NCBI GenBank assembly: GCA_023405705.1
Contig: JAEXXR010000538.1
Span: forward strand, 1-6,973
Source of the DNA: Actinomycetes bacterium
Lineage (GTDB): Bacteria > Actinomycetota > Thermoleophilia > Solirubrobacterales > Solirubrobacteraceae
Direction of reading: 5' to 3'
Length of the DNA: 6,973 nucleotides
The notes below the pieces were generated by a model. That model made no database searches. It was not told where the DNA came from and worked only from the letters and a program-made list of their open reading frames with translations. Below are positions 1-5,797 of this stretch, piece by piece. The number at the start of each line of letters is the position of its first letter. Positions within the stretch are counted from its first letter, which is position 1. Made by a program: the position numbers and the translations under genes.

Positions 1-654
1 GTGGAAGGCGGCGAGCATCAGCCCGCCGCCGCCCGTTCCGGGGTCGAGCGGCGACTGCTGCGAGTGGCCGGCCCAGTGCGCCATCGGCGCCATCAGCCGC
101 TCGTCCTCGAAGGTCGCACGCAGCACCGTTGAGGCGGAGCCGAGCAGCGTCTGCATGAACGGCGCGGCGTCGGCGCCGAGCGTCGCCTGCGCGGCGGCGG
201 CGAGCTGGCCGAACGACGGCGGCGGGCCGGCGTCGAGCGTGCCGACGAGGTTCATGCCGGCGGTCGACCAGGCGGCGAAGCGGCGGTAGGCGTCGGCCTC
301 GCTCGCGCCGACGACCGGCGCCAGCAGCTCGAGCGTCTCCTCCAGCCCGTTGTGGAAGGCGATGCGGCTGCCGTCGTCGGCCGGGCCGAGCGTCACCTCG
401 TCGCGCAGGTGGAAGCGCAGGCCGTGGCGCGTCTCCAGCTCGAGGTCGGCGGCGACGCCGCTGCCGCGGATCCCGCCGTGCTCGTAGGCGCCCAGCTCCA
501 GGCGGCCGCGGCCGTCGGGCAGGTCGCGCGTGTTGATGCAGCCGCCGACGGTGTCGGACTGCTCCAGCACCAGCACCTCCAGCCCGGCGCGGGCGAGGTA
601 GCAGGCGCTGACGAGGCCGTTGTGGCCGGCGCCGATCACGATCACGTCAGGCAT
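1..654 (-). CDS. Phytoene-dehydrogenase-like NAD(P)/FAD-dependent oxidoreductase, C-terminus cut off by window edge
   Basis: The 218 residues present are the N-terminal part of a flavoprotein of the COG1233 phytoene dehydrogenase-related group, whose members usually exceed 450 residues, so over half is missing. A dinucleotide-binding Rossmann motif begins almost at residue 1: hydrophobic strand VIVIG, GxGxxG as G8-x-G10-x-x-G13 (GAGHNG), ribose-binding acidic residue E31 at the end of strand 2, then the family GG pair (G37-G38). This shows FAD binding. The ATG start is firm, because the same frame hits the stop of the upstream aldolase only three codons earlier. The ribosome site is weak, so expression probably depends on coupling to the aldolase gene 9 bp upstream. 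Family members desaturate, isomerise or oxidise varied substrates, including non-carotenoids; nothing here fixes the substrate and no other carotenoid gene is present. The FAD-oxidoreductase call is strong and the specific reaction unknown. Confidence 0.9.
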   Translation of the reverse strand, partial: MPDVIVIGAGHNGLVSACYLARAGLEVLVLEQSDTVGGCINTRDLPDGRGRLELGAYEHGGIRGSGVAADLELETRHGLRFHLRDEVTLGPADDGSRIAFHNGLEETLELLAPVVGASEADAYRRFAAWSTAGMNLVGTLDAGPPPSFGQLAAAAQATLGADAAPFMQTLLGSASTVLRATFEDERLMAPMAHWAGHSQQSPLDPGTGGGGLMLAAFH

Positions 655-663
655 CGGAACGTC

Positions 664-1311
664 TCATGCGTAGGTCTCCTGGAGCCACCGCCACGCGCGC
701 GCCTGCTCGGCGGCGTAGTGGCGGGCTCGCACGTCGGGTTCGGTGAGCGGTGAGGCCTCCAGGCCGGCCTCCAGGGCGACGCGCGCCCGTTCCTCCAGGA
801 ACCAGGCGCGCACCGTCGCCTGCTCGATGGTCGCGCCGGTCGCGACGTTCCCGTTCGCCTGCACGAGCAGGCAGTCTGCCGCGCCGAGGGCCGCCGCGGC
901 GGCGGTCCCCTGCGCGGGTGTGACGACCAGGTCGCTGTCGCCGCCCCACGCCGTCACGTCGCCGGCGAGCCCTCCCAGGCCGTGGAGCAGCGGCGGCGCC
1001 TGGCCGCGCACGCCCCACACGACCGCAGCGGCCGAATGGGTGCGGCAGATCGCCCCGACGTCCGGGCGGGCCGCGTAGATCGCGGCGTGCAGCGGCGCCT
1101 CCAGCGGGACGCCGTCACCCGACCCGCCGGCCGCGACGACCGTGCCGTCGTCGGCGAGCCGGTGGATCGACGCCGCCGTCTGGCTGCCCAGCGGCGCCGT
1201 CGCGGACAGCAGGAAGCCGCCCTCGACGCGGGCGCTGACGTGGCCGAACGCCTCGACCAGCCGCGCGCCCGCGAGGATGCGTGCCGCGGCCGCGACGGCC
1301 TCCGACGTCAT
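664..1311 (-). CDS. Class II aldolase/adducin-like protein with degenerate zinc site
   Basis: This 215-residue protein has the length and layout of the class II aldolase/adducin domain (fuculose-1-phosphate aldolase, ribulose-5-phosphate 4-epimerase). Family landmarks are GHVSAR at residues 23-28, the acidic residue before the LH helix (E71, L74-H75), an 'ARPDVGA' stretch near 81-87, and an Ala/Glu-rich helix near 163-175. In E. coli FucA the catalytic Glu is 73 and the zinc histidines are 92, 94 and 155. The equally spaced positions here are E71, R90, H92 and N153, so two of the three zinc histidines are replaced. The fold assignment is good, but a normal zinc aldolase or epimerase reaction is doubtful. 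The ATG at 1311 is chosen because the N-terminus then matches the family. A TTG at 1371 would add 20 atypical residues encoded across an inverted repeat, and an in-frame GTG at 1326 is also possible. It lies 85 bp after the DUF1989 gene and 9 bp before the flavoprotein gene. Confidence 0.85.
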   Translation of the reverse strand: MTSEAVAAAARILAGARLVEAFGHVSARVEGGFLLSATAPLGSQTAASIHRLADDGTVVAAGGSGDGVPLEAPLHAAIYAARPDVGAICRTHSAAAVVWGVRGQAPPLLHGLGGLAGDVTAWGGDSDLVVTPAQGTAAAAALGAADCLLVQANGNVATGATIEQATVRAWFLEERARVALEAGLEASPLTEPDVRARHYAAEQARAWRWLQETYA

Positions 1312-1328
1312 CGGACGACCGCCCACAC

Positions 1329-1359
1329 GGAAGAACGAGCCCCCCGGGCGAGTTCTTCC
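1329..1359 (-). repeat. Inverted repeat in the spacer before the class II aldolase gene
   Basis: The 85-bp spacer 1312-1396 contains a 31-bp imperfect palindrome. Its 8-bp outer arms GGAAGAAC and GTTCTTCC pair perfectly. Two mismatched positions follow on each side, then four more pairs (GCCC/GGGC), around a 3-nt centre. In RNA it would fold as a stable hairpin with a small internal loop. As DNA, the outer arms are 23 bp apart centre to centre, about two helical turns, which would suit a dimeric regulator. There is no T-run after it on the transcribed strand, so it is not a canonical intrinsic terminator. It may be an operator for a separate promoter of the last two genes or an mRNA processing/stability hairpin. 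No convincing -10/-35 pair was seen in the spacer. Confidence 0.6.
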
Positions 1360-1396
1360 AATGCGATCCAAGGCCGCAGGCCGCGGGATCGCACGA

Positions 1397-2029
1397 TCAC
1401 GCCGGCTCCCACACCCGCAGCGCCATCGAGGTCGGGTTGTAGGCGTTGCAGGGGCTCAGGTCCTGCGGGCAGGCGGAGAGCACGACGAGCAGGTCGTCGA
1501 GCACCTCCAGGTCGATCGCCGAGCCGGCCTGGTGGGGCGGCTCGTAGGTGACGATCCGGCCGTCCTCGTGCCTGTTGTTCATGAAGACGTTCCAGGCCGT
1601 CTCGCCGCGCACCGGCCACGACCGCCCGCTCGCCGCGACCGCCTGCTCCAGCGACGCGAGGCAGGAGCCGTGGTCGTGGACGTTGTAGTCGCGCGAGTAG
1701 CGCTCCGGGTCGCAGCAGGGGACGATCAGGTCGTGCGAGCCGACGTCGTCGTGGAGGATCCGGAACAGCGGCCGGCGGTGGTTGGAGAACAGCTCGTCGC
1801 CGACCTGCGGGACCATTCTCGTCAGCGCCGAGACGGTGTGGCCGGCGCTGAAGACCTCGGTCGGGTCGGCGATCCGGTAGGCGACGAGGTCGCCGACCTG
1901 CTGTCCCTCCAGGTCGACGACCTGCAGGATCTGCCCGGCGCGCACCTCGACGGCGCGCGCCTCGCAGGCGGGCACGACGACCTCCTCCGCCAGCAGCTCG
2001 TAGGAGCGCGGCGCCGGTCCGACCATCAT
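1397..2029 (-). CDS. DUF1989 / urea carboxylase-associated family protein
   Basis: A 210-residue full-length member of the DUF1989 family, best known as the two urea carboxylase-associated proteins (UAAP1/2) but also found elsewhere; its biochemistry is poorly defined. Family landmarks are the strand-rich N-terminal part with 'QVVDLEGQQVGDLVAY' (residues 36-51), C105-C106 followed by H120-x-x-C123, a plausible metal-binding set, then 'WNVFMNN' (146-152), 'YEPP' (162-165), and 'SACPQD' (185-190) leading to 'NPTSMALRVWE' at the C-terminus. C187 and C194 add further cysteines. The start at 2029 overlaps the AA_synth stop as ATGA and has AGGAGG (2037-2042) 7 bp upstream; a second ATG follows immediately. 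No urea carboxylase or allophanate hydrolase gene is visible, so the operon context argues for a role with the amide hydrolases upstream rather than in the urea amidolyase pathway. The family call is firm and the function unknown. Confidence 0.88.
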   Translation of the reverse strand: MMVGPAPRSYELLAEEVVVPACEARAVEVRAGQILQVVDLEGQQVGDLVAYRIADPTEVFSAGHTVSALTRMVPQVGDELFSNHRRPLFRILHDDVGSHDLIVPCCDPERYSRDYNVHDHGSCLASLEQAVAASGRSWPVRGETAWNVFMNNRHEDGRIVTYEPPHQAGSAIDLEVLDDLLVVLSACPQDLSPCNAYNPTSMALRVWEPA

Positions 2030-2640
2030 CTCGACCCCTCCTCTGCCAGCCGCGACTCCGCCTCCTCCTTGCTCACGCCGCCGAGGCGGGCGTTGAGCCG
2101 GCCGCGCGTCGCGACCGCGCCGATCAGCACGATCTCGTCGGGGGCCGGGGCGTCGGGGATCGTGACCGTGATCGTGTCGTAGTGGGAGCGGACCCAGATC
2201 TCGTCCTTGAAGCAGAGCGGGACGTCGACCGAGCAGCCCGGCGCGGCCCGCTTCGTCGTCGAGGGCAGCCATGCCTTCCCGCCCCCGAAGGCGGCCCGGA
2301 AGGGGTCGCCGAAGCGGGTCGTCTTCGTCGCGTTGCCGTGCTCGCCCTCGCCGGCCGTGCCGACGACGACCGCCTTGCCGTGGCTCTCGACCGGCGCGCC
2401 GGCCGCCTCCGCGCAGCGCGTCCCGATCAGCTCGCCCAGCCTGTCGCTCGGGTCGACCAGCAGCGACAGGTCTTCGCTGTGCGCTCTGCCGGCGTAGGGG
2501 TTCTTCAGCACGACGGCGACGGCGACCTTGCGCAGCGGCGCGCCGTCGGCCGGCGCGCCGTCGCCGAAGGTGTCGTCGACGACGCAGACGACCTTGCGGA
2601 TCTCCAGCCCGTCGACCTGCGGATGGGCGGGGGCGCTCAT
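2026..2640 (-). CDS. Amino acid synthesis family protein (AA_synth, former DUF1185)
   Basis: A 204-residue protein with the pattern of Pfam AA_synth (PF06684). It begins with 'IRKVVCVVDDT' (residues 14-24) and continues with R37-K38-V-A, 'NPYAGR' (47-52) followed by 'EDLS', 'VESHGKA' (84-90), E100-H101, the glycine-rich 'GGGKAW' (119-124), 'DVPL' (139-142), K145-D146, 'RSHYDT' (151-156), 'PDEI' (167-170) and 'ATRGRLNARLGG' near 177-188. Length and motif order are those of an intact member. The family name comes from a structural-genomics proposal rather than a demonstrated reaction, so it should not be read as proof of biosynthesis. The conserved K, H, R and D residues suggest an enzyme acting on a small polar molecule (inference). 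The start at 2640 overlaps the cysteine hydrolase stop as ATGA and has AGGAGGT (2650-2656) 9 bp upstream; the 3' end overlaps the DUF1989 start. Coupling to two hydrolases points to a catabolic step in the same pathway. Confidence 0.88.
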   Translation of the reverse strand: MSAPAHPQVDGLEIRKVVCVVDDTFGDGAPADGAPLRKVAVAVVLKNPYAGRAHSEDLSLLVDPSDRLGELIGTRCAEAAGAPVESHGKAVVVGTAGEGEHGNATKTTRFGDPFRAAFGGGKAWLPSTTKRAAPGCSVDVPLCFKDEIWVRSHYDTITVTIPDAPAPDEIVLIGAVATRGRLNARLGGVSKEEAESRLAEEGSR

Positions 2641-3395
2641 GCGACCGGCACCTCCTGGTCGGTGTTCGCTCTGCCCGTCGGCGTGCGCTCGCCGCAGGGC
2701 CGCTGCGGCAGCGACCGGAAGTACGCGATCACGTCGTCGGTCGCCTTCACGTCGCCGTACTTCATCTGGATGTCGAGCAGGTTGACCTTGTGGGAGATCG
2801 TCGAGCGGTCCCAGACGCACTCCTCCGGGACGATCGAGCGGTAGTTGTACTGCGTCGCGTCGACCGCGCTGGCGCGCACGCAGCCGCTCGTCGTCGTCCC
2901 GGTCGTGACGACCGTGTCGACGCCCAGGTAGATCAGGTAGTCGAGCAGGTGGGTGCCGTGGAAGGCGCTCGGCTTGTCCTTCACGAAGTAGATGTCCTGC
3001 GGCTGCGGCGCGACCTCGGCGACGATCTCGTTGCCGAGCGAGCCTCTGATGTCGGAGGCGTCGCCGGCGCGGTGGCTCTTCCAGTTCCACGCGCCCTGGT
3101 CGAAGCCGTCGGGCCGCCGGTCCATCCCGGTGTAGACGATCGGGATCTCGCGCTCGCGTGCGGCGGCGATCAGCCGCTGGAGGTGCTTGACGCCCTCCCA
3201 GCCGCGCTCGCCGCACGAGTAGCGCCACTTCTTGATCGAGTCGAGGATCGGCTCCGGTCTGTCGCCGACGAAGTTGTAGATCACGTCGACGACGAGCAGG
3301 ACGGGACGCTCGCCGAAGCCGACGTCCTTGCCCCAGCCGGCGGCCTCGAAGACCTGGCGGTCCTCCTCCGGGAGGACGTCGTCCCAGACCGCCAT
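2637..3395 (-). CDS. Isochorismatase-family cysteine hydrolase (N-carbamoylsarcosine amidase-like)
   Basis: A 252-residue cytoplasmic cysteine hydrolase. The triad of this superfamily is visible. D37 lies at the end of the first strand (VLLVVDVIYNF). K139 is in FVKDKPSAF, four residues before the Ser as in relatives. Nucleophile C172 is in TTGTTTSGCVRAS, preceded by the usual turn. Enzymes with this triad cleave C-N bonds in N-carbamoylsarcosine, ureidoacrylate, maleamate or nicotinamide. The 30-residue N-terminal extension and the length of about 250 resemble the carbamoylsarcosine amidase/RutB-type branch more than the shorter nicotinamidases, but specificity cannot be fixed. It starts 2 bp after the amidohydrolase stop, with AGGAGGT (3405-3411) 9 bp upstream, and its stop overlaps the AA_synth start. 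Following a ring-opening amidohydrolase, hydrolysis of the released carbamoyl or amide group is the natural proposal. Confidence 0.9.
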   Translation of the reverse strand: MAVWDDVLPEEDRQVFEAAGWGKDVGFGERPVLLVVDVIYNFVGDRPEPILDSIKKWRYSCGERGWEGVKHLQRLIAAAREREIPIVYTGMDRRPDGFDQGAWNWKSHRAGDASDIRGSLGNEIVAEVAPQPQDIYFVKDKPSAFHGTHLLDYLIYLGVDTVVTTGTTTSGCVRASAVDATQYNYRSIVPEECVWDRSTISHKVNLLDIQMKYGDVKATDDVIAYFRSLPQRPCGERTPTGRANTDQEVPVA

Positions 3396-3397
3396 GC

Positions 3398-4903
3398 TCA
3401 GACCACCTCCTCGACCATGTGCGGCGTCGTCTGGCCGTTCGGCACGCGGCGCAGGTATCTGCCGTCGGCGTCGCCGATGAACTCGGCCTTCGGCGCGCCG
3501 TCCTCCCACTTCGACATCTGCTTGCCGCGCAGGAAGGTCGCGACCGACCAGCCGTGGATCGTTCTGCCGTCGAGGACGGTCCAGCCCGAGCGAGTCTGCA
3601 CCATCGAGTTCTGCACGTGGACGACTCTGTCGAGGTCGACGAGCACGACGTCGGCGTCGAAGCCGACGTCGAGGGCGCCCTTCTGGCCCCACACGCCGAA
3701 GATCTTCGCCGGGTTCTCGCAGGCGACCTTGACCATCCGGTCGAGCGTCAGCTCGCCGCGGTGGACGCCCTCCAGCATCACCGGCAGCAGCATCTCGACG
3801 CGCGAGGTGAAGCCGGTGCGCAGCTCCCAGATGTTCTCGTTGTAACAGTTGTCGTAGGAGGTGTCGCCCCAGATCACGACGTGGTCGGAGCCGACCGCGT
3901 TGATCGTCCCGTCGCGCAGCGCGCGCCAGATGTTGGGGTTGTTCTCGCGCGAGCGCAGCGGCACGTTGATCCGCCACGCGTTGTGCTCCTCCTTGCCGAA
4001 GTGGAGCCAGTGCGGGCCGGTCTGCGCGTAGCAGGTGACGCCCTTGCCGCGCAGGTCGAGGATCTCTCTGTAGGTCTCCGGCGTCGTCGCGTGCTGGACG
4101 TAGATCGGGCAGCCGAGGTACTCGGCGAAGTGGCCGTACTGGCGCAGGTGCTGCGCCTCGAGGAAATGCGGCGAGCGGTCCGACCAGGTCGCCCAGTCGG
4201 TGCGGCCCTGCGCTCTGAGGCGCTCGTCGAAGATGCGCGCGATCTCCCAGTTCTCGCAGTGCATCGCGACGACGCCCGGGTAGCCGAGCTCGGCCGTTCT
4301 CTCCATCACCTGGTAGACGACGCCGTCGTCGAAGCCGGCGCCCAGGCCGGCGCGGCGGCCCGGCCAGTTCGGCTCGGCCTCGGGGCTCATCGCCTGCAGG
4401 TAGAGCTTGAACGAGGTGACGCCGTGGTCCTTGGCGTACTCGGGGATCTCGCGCGCGTGCTGGTCGGTCTCGACCATGTACGTCGCGAAGATGTCGACCG
4501 CCGCGTCGGACTCGACCGCCGCGGTGAAGTGGTCGATCGAGTCGTGGAAGGAGCCGACGTCCTCTCTCTGGACGTACTCGACGAAGTTCGGCTGGCCCAT
4601 CCGCGTCTGCGGCGCGTGGATGCCCCACGTCGTCACGCCGGCCGTGACGGCCGCGACCGACTCGGTCGCGAGGTCGTCTCTCAGGTGCACGTAGCAGCCG
4701 GGGTGCGCCTCGGTGTCGACCAGGCCCGGAATGACGTGAAGACCGGTCGCGTCGTGCGTCCGGCGCGCCGGCGGCAGCAGCGAGTCCTCCGCGATCGCGA
4801 CGATCTTGCCGCCGTCGATCGCGATCCCCGCCCGGCGCGTGCCGGTCGGGGTCACCACGGTGCCGCCGACGATCTTCAGGTCGACTTCACGGGGTTCAGT
4901 CAT
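3398..4903 (-). CDS. Dihydropyrimidinase/hydantoinase-like cyclic amidohydrolase with Glu-x-His metal motif
   Basis: A 501-residue amidohydrolase-superfamily enzyme of the D-hydantoinase/dihydropyrimidinase/allantoinase type, which hydrolyses cyclic amides at a binuclear metal centre. The N-terminal beta-sandwich strand 'LKIVGGTVVTPTG' is followed by 'IPGLVDTEAHPG'. The metal-site residues by pattern are E65 and H67, K166 in 'TSFKLYLQ' (normally carboxylated), H215 in 'AMHCEN', H271 in 'YVQHATT' and D340 in 'VGSDH'. The His 215 to 271 spacing of 56 equals that of Bacillus D-hydantoinase (183 to 239). The first ligand, normally His of HxH, is Glu here. The C-terminus returns to the sandwich ('GFDADVVLVDLD', 'SGWTVLDGR') and ends with a tail after about residue 455. 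The ATG at 4903 is preferred over a GTG at 4909 because the Shine-Dalgarno is 9 bp from the ATG and only 3 bp from the GTG. It follows the regulator gene by 6 bp and precedes the cysteine hydrolase by 2 bp. The cyclic-amide class is firm; the substrate is unknown. Confidence 0.9.
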   Translation of the reverse strand: MTEPREVDLKIVGGTVVTPTGTRRAGIAIDGGKIVAIAEDSLLPPARRTHDATGLHVIPGLVDTEAHPGCYVHLRDDLATESVAAVTAGVTTWGIHAPQTRMGQPNFVEYVQREDVGSFHDSIDHFTAAVESDAAVDIFATYMVETDQHAREIPEYAKDHGVTSFKLYLQAMSPEAEPNWPGRRAGLGAGFDDGVVYQVMERTAELGYPGVVAMHCENWEIARIFDERLRAQGRTDWATWSDRSPHFLEAQHLRQYGHFAEYLGCPIYVQHATTPETYREILDLRGKGVTCYAQTGPHWLHFGKEEHNAWRINVPLRSRENNPNIWRALRDGTINAVGSDHVVIWGDTSYDNCYNENIWELRTGFTSRVEMLLPVMLEGVHRGELTLDRMVKVACENPAKIFGVWGQKGALDVGFDADVVLVDLDRVVHVQNSMVQTRSGWTVLDGRTIHGWSVATFLRGKQMSKWEDGAPKAEFIGDADGRYLRRVPNGQTTPHMVEEVV

Positions 4904-4909
4904 CTGCAC

Positions 4910-5797
4910 TTACTCCTTGGCCGCCGGATCGGCGACGTTCTGGGGGTCCTGCGCATCTCGTCCGGCGGGCGCGCGCCCACCGCCGCATTCGGCGGTGATC
5001 GCGTCCGCGACGTCCCGCAGGACGTGGCCGATCGACGGGATCGCCTCGCGGGTGAGTTGATCTGGGAAGCCGATCGCGATCAGGATCGCGGCGAGCCTCC
5101 CCTCGCTGTCGCGGACGGGGACCGCGACGGCGTTGTTGTGCCGGTATTCGCCGATGCTCGCGCCGTAGCCGGCCGAGCGCACGTGCTCGACGTCGGCGAG
5201 CAGCGCCTCGGGATCGGTCAGCGTGCGGTCGGTGTGGGCGGGGATCTCCCGCGCCCGCTCGCGCACGAGCAGCTCCGCCTCGTCCGGGTCCTCCTGCGCC
5301 AGCAGGCACTTGCCGACCGCGCCGTCGAACCAGCTGTAGCGGGTCCCGAGCGCGATGCCGACGTGGACGTCGTCCGGGTAGGCGACGGAGACGACCTCGA
5401 CGACGCCGCGGTGCAGCGGCTGCGCGGCGATCACGGTGAGGCGGTGCTCGCCGGCGATCTCGTGGGTCCGCTCGGTCGCCAGCGCGAGCGCGTCGACCTG
5501 CCGGATCGCGAAGGCGCCGAGCCGCACGAGGCCGCCGCCGAGGCGGTAGGCGCGGCCGCGCGGGTCGCGCCGCACCCAGCCGAGCGACTCCAGCGTCGTC
5601 AGCAGGTTGTGGGCGCTCGACTTCGACAGCTCCAGCTCCCTCACCAGCTCGGTGTGGGTGAGGCCGTCGGGCGCTCTGGCGATCGCGTCGAGGATCGAGG
5701 CGGCGTGGAGGACCGCGGGCACGCGGTAGCGCTCGCCCTCGGCTCTCCTGCCGGCGGCGCCGGTCGTCGCGGCGGCTCTGGCGGCTCTGGTGCTCAT
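4910..5797 (-). CDS. IclR-family transcriptional regulator
   Basis: A 295-residue regulator with the two-domain IclR layout. A basic, Ala-rich tail (1-22) precedes the N-terminal winged helix-turn-helix, about residues 26-88: 'AASILDAIA', the recognition-helix region 'ELELSKSSAHNLLTTLESLGW' shown here only by its ends at about 54-74, and the wing 'RDPRGRAYRLGGG'. The C-terminal effector domain covers about 100-272, with 'GTRYSWFDGAVGKCLLA' near 151-167, the 'YGASIGEY' segment (211-218), 'AVAVPVRDSEGRL' and a closing helix. A polar tail (273-295) is added after it. Family members bind small aromatic or carboxylic effectors and often control their neighbouring catabolic operon. The start at 5797 overlaps the aldehyde dehydrogenase stop as ATGA, with AAGGAG (5805-5810) 7 bp upstream. 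Sitting inside the operon, it would be co-transcribed with its likely targets, implying autoregulation from a promoter right of the window (inference). Confidence 0.93.
   Translation of the reverse strand: MSTRAARAAATTGAAGRRAEGERYRVPAVLHAASILDAIARAPDGLTHTELVRELELSKSSAHNLLTTLESLGWVRRDPRGRAYRLGGGLVRLGAFAIRQVDALALATERTHEIAGEHRLTVIAAQPLHRGVVEVVSVAYPDDVHVGIALGTRYSWFDGAVGKCLLAQEDPDEAELLVRERAREIPAHTDRTLTDPEALLADVEHVRSAGYGASIGEYRHNNAVAVPVRDSEGRLAAILIAIGFPDQLTREAIPSIGHVLRDVADAITAECGGGRAPAGRDAQDPQNVADPAAKE
4913..4918 (-). promoter_or_regulatory. Ribosome binding site deciding the amidohydrolase start
   Basis: AAGGAG on the minus strand lies inside the last two sense codons of the IclR gene, just before its TAA stop. 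It is 9 bp from the ATG at 4903 but only 3 bp from an upstream in-frame GTG at 4909. The spacing favours the ATG. The placement also means ribosomes finishing the regulator gene end directly over this site, so translation of the two genes is likely coupled. Confidence 0.75.

Noticed and set aside
1..654. Carotenoid biosynthesis role for the flavoprotein
   Set aside because: The COG1233 fold is shared by many non-carotenoid oxidoreductases, and no phytoene synthase or cyclase gene is nearby.
1329..1359. Intrinsic terminator
   Set aside because: The stem is followed on the minus strand by GTGTGGGCGG and not a T-run, so termination is not supported by sequence alone.
1312..1371. TTG start at 1371 (or GTG at 1326) for the class II aldolase
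   Set aside because: The added residues do not resemble the family N-terminus and would be encoded across the inverted repeat. The ATG at 1311 gives a normal-length domain, although its ribosome site is weak.
1397..2029. Urea amidolyase pathway assignment from the DUF1989 gene
   Set aside because: No urea carboxylase or allophanate hydrolase is present in the window, and the neighbours are cyclic-amide hydrolases.
1142..2182. Plus-strand open frame of about 346 codons across the DUF1989 gene
   Set aside because: No family motif is present, and it is antisense to a gene with a strong ribosome site and conserved motifs.
2271..3845. Plus-strand open frame of about 524 codons
   Set aside because: The translation is arginine-rich low complexity and lies opposite three well-supported genes.
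3396..4628. Upstream extension of the cysteine hydrolase frame, making a protein of about 663 residues
   Set aside because: The extension overlaps the amidohydrolase gene in another frame and is Arg/Pro-rich without motifs. The true start at 3395 has a Shine-Dalgarno at correct spacing and the protein then matches the family length.
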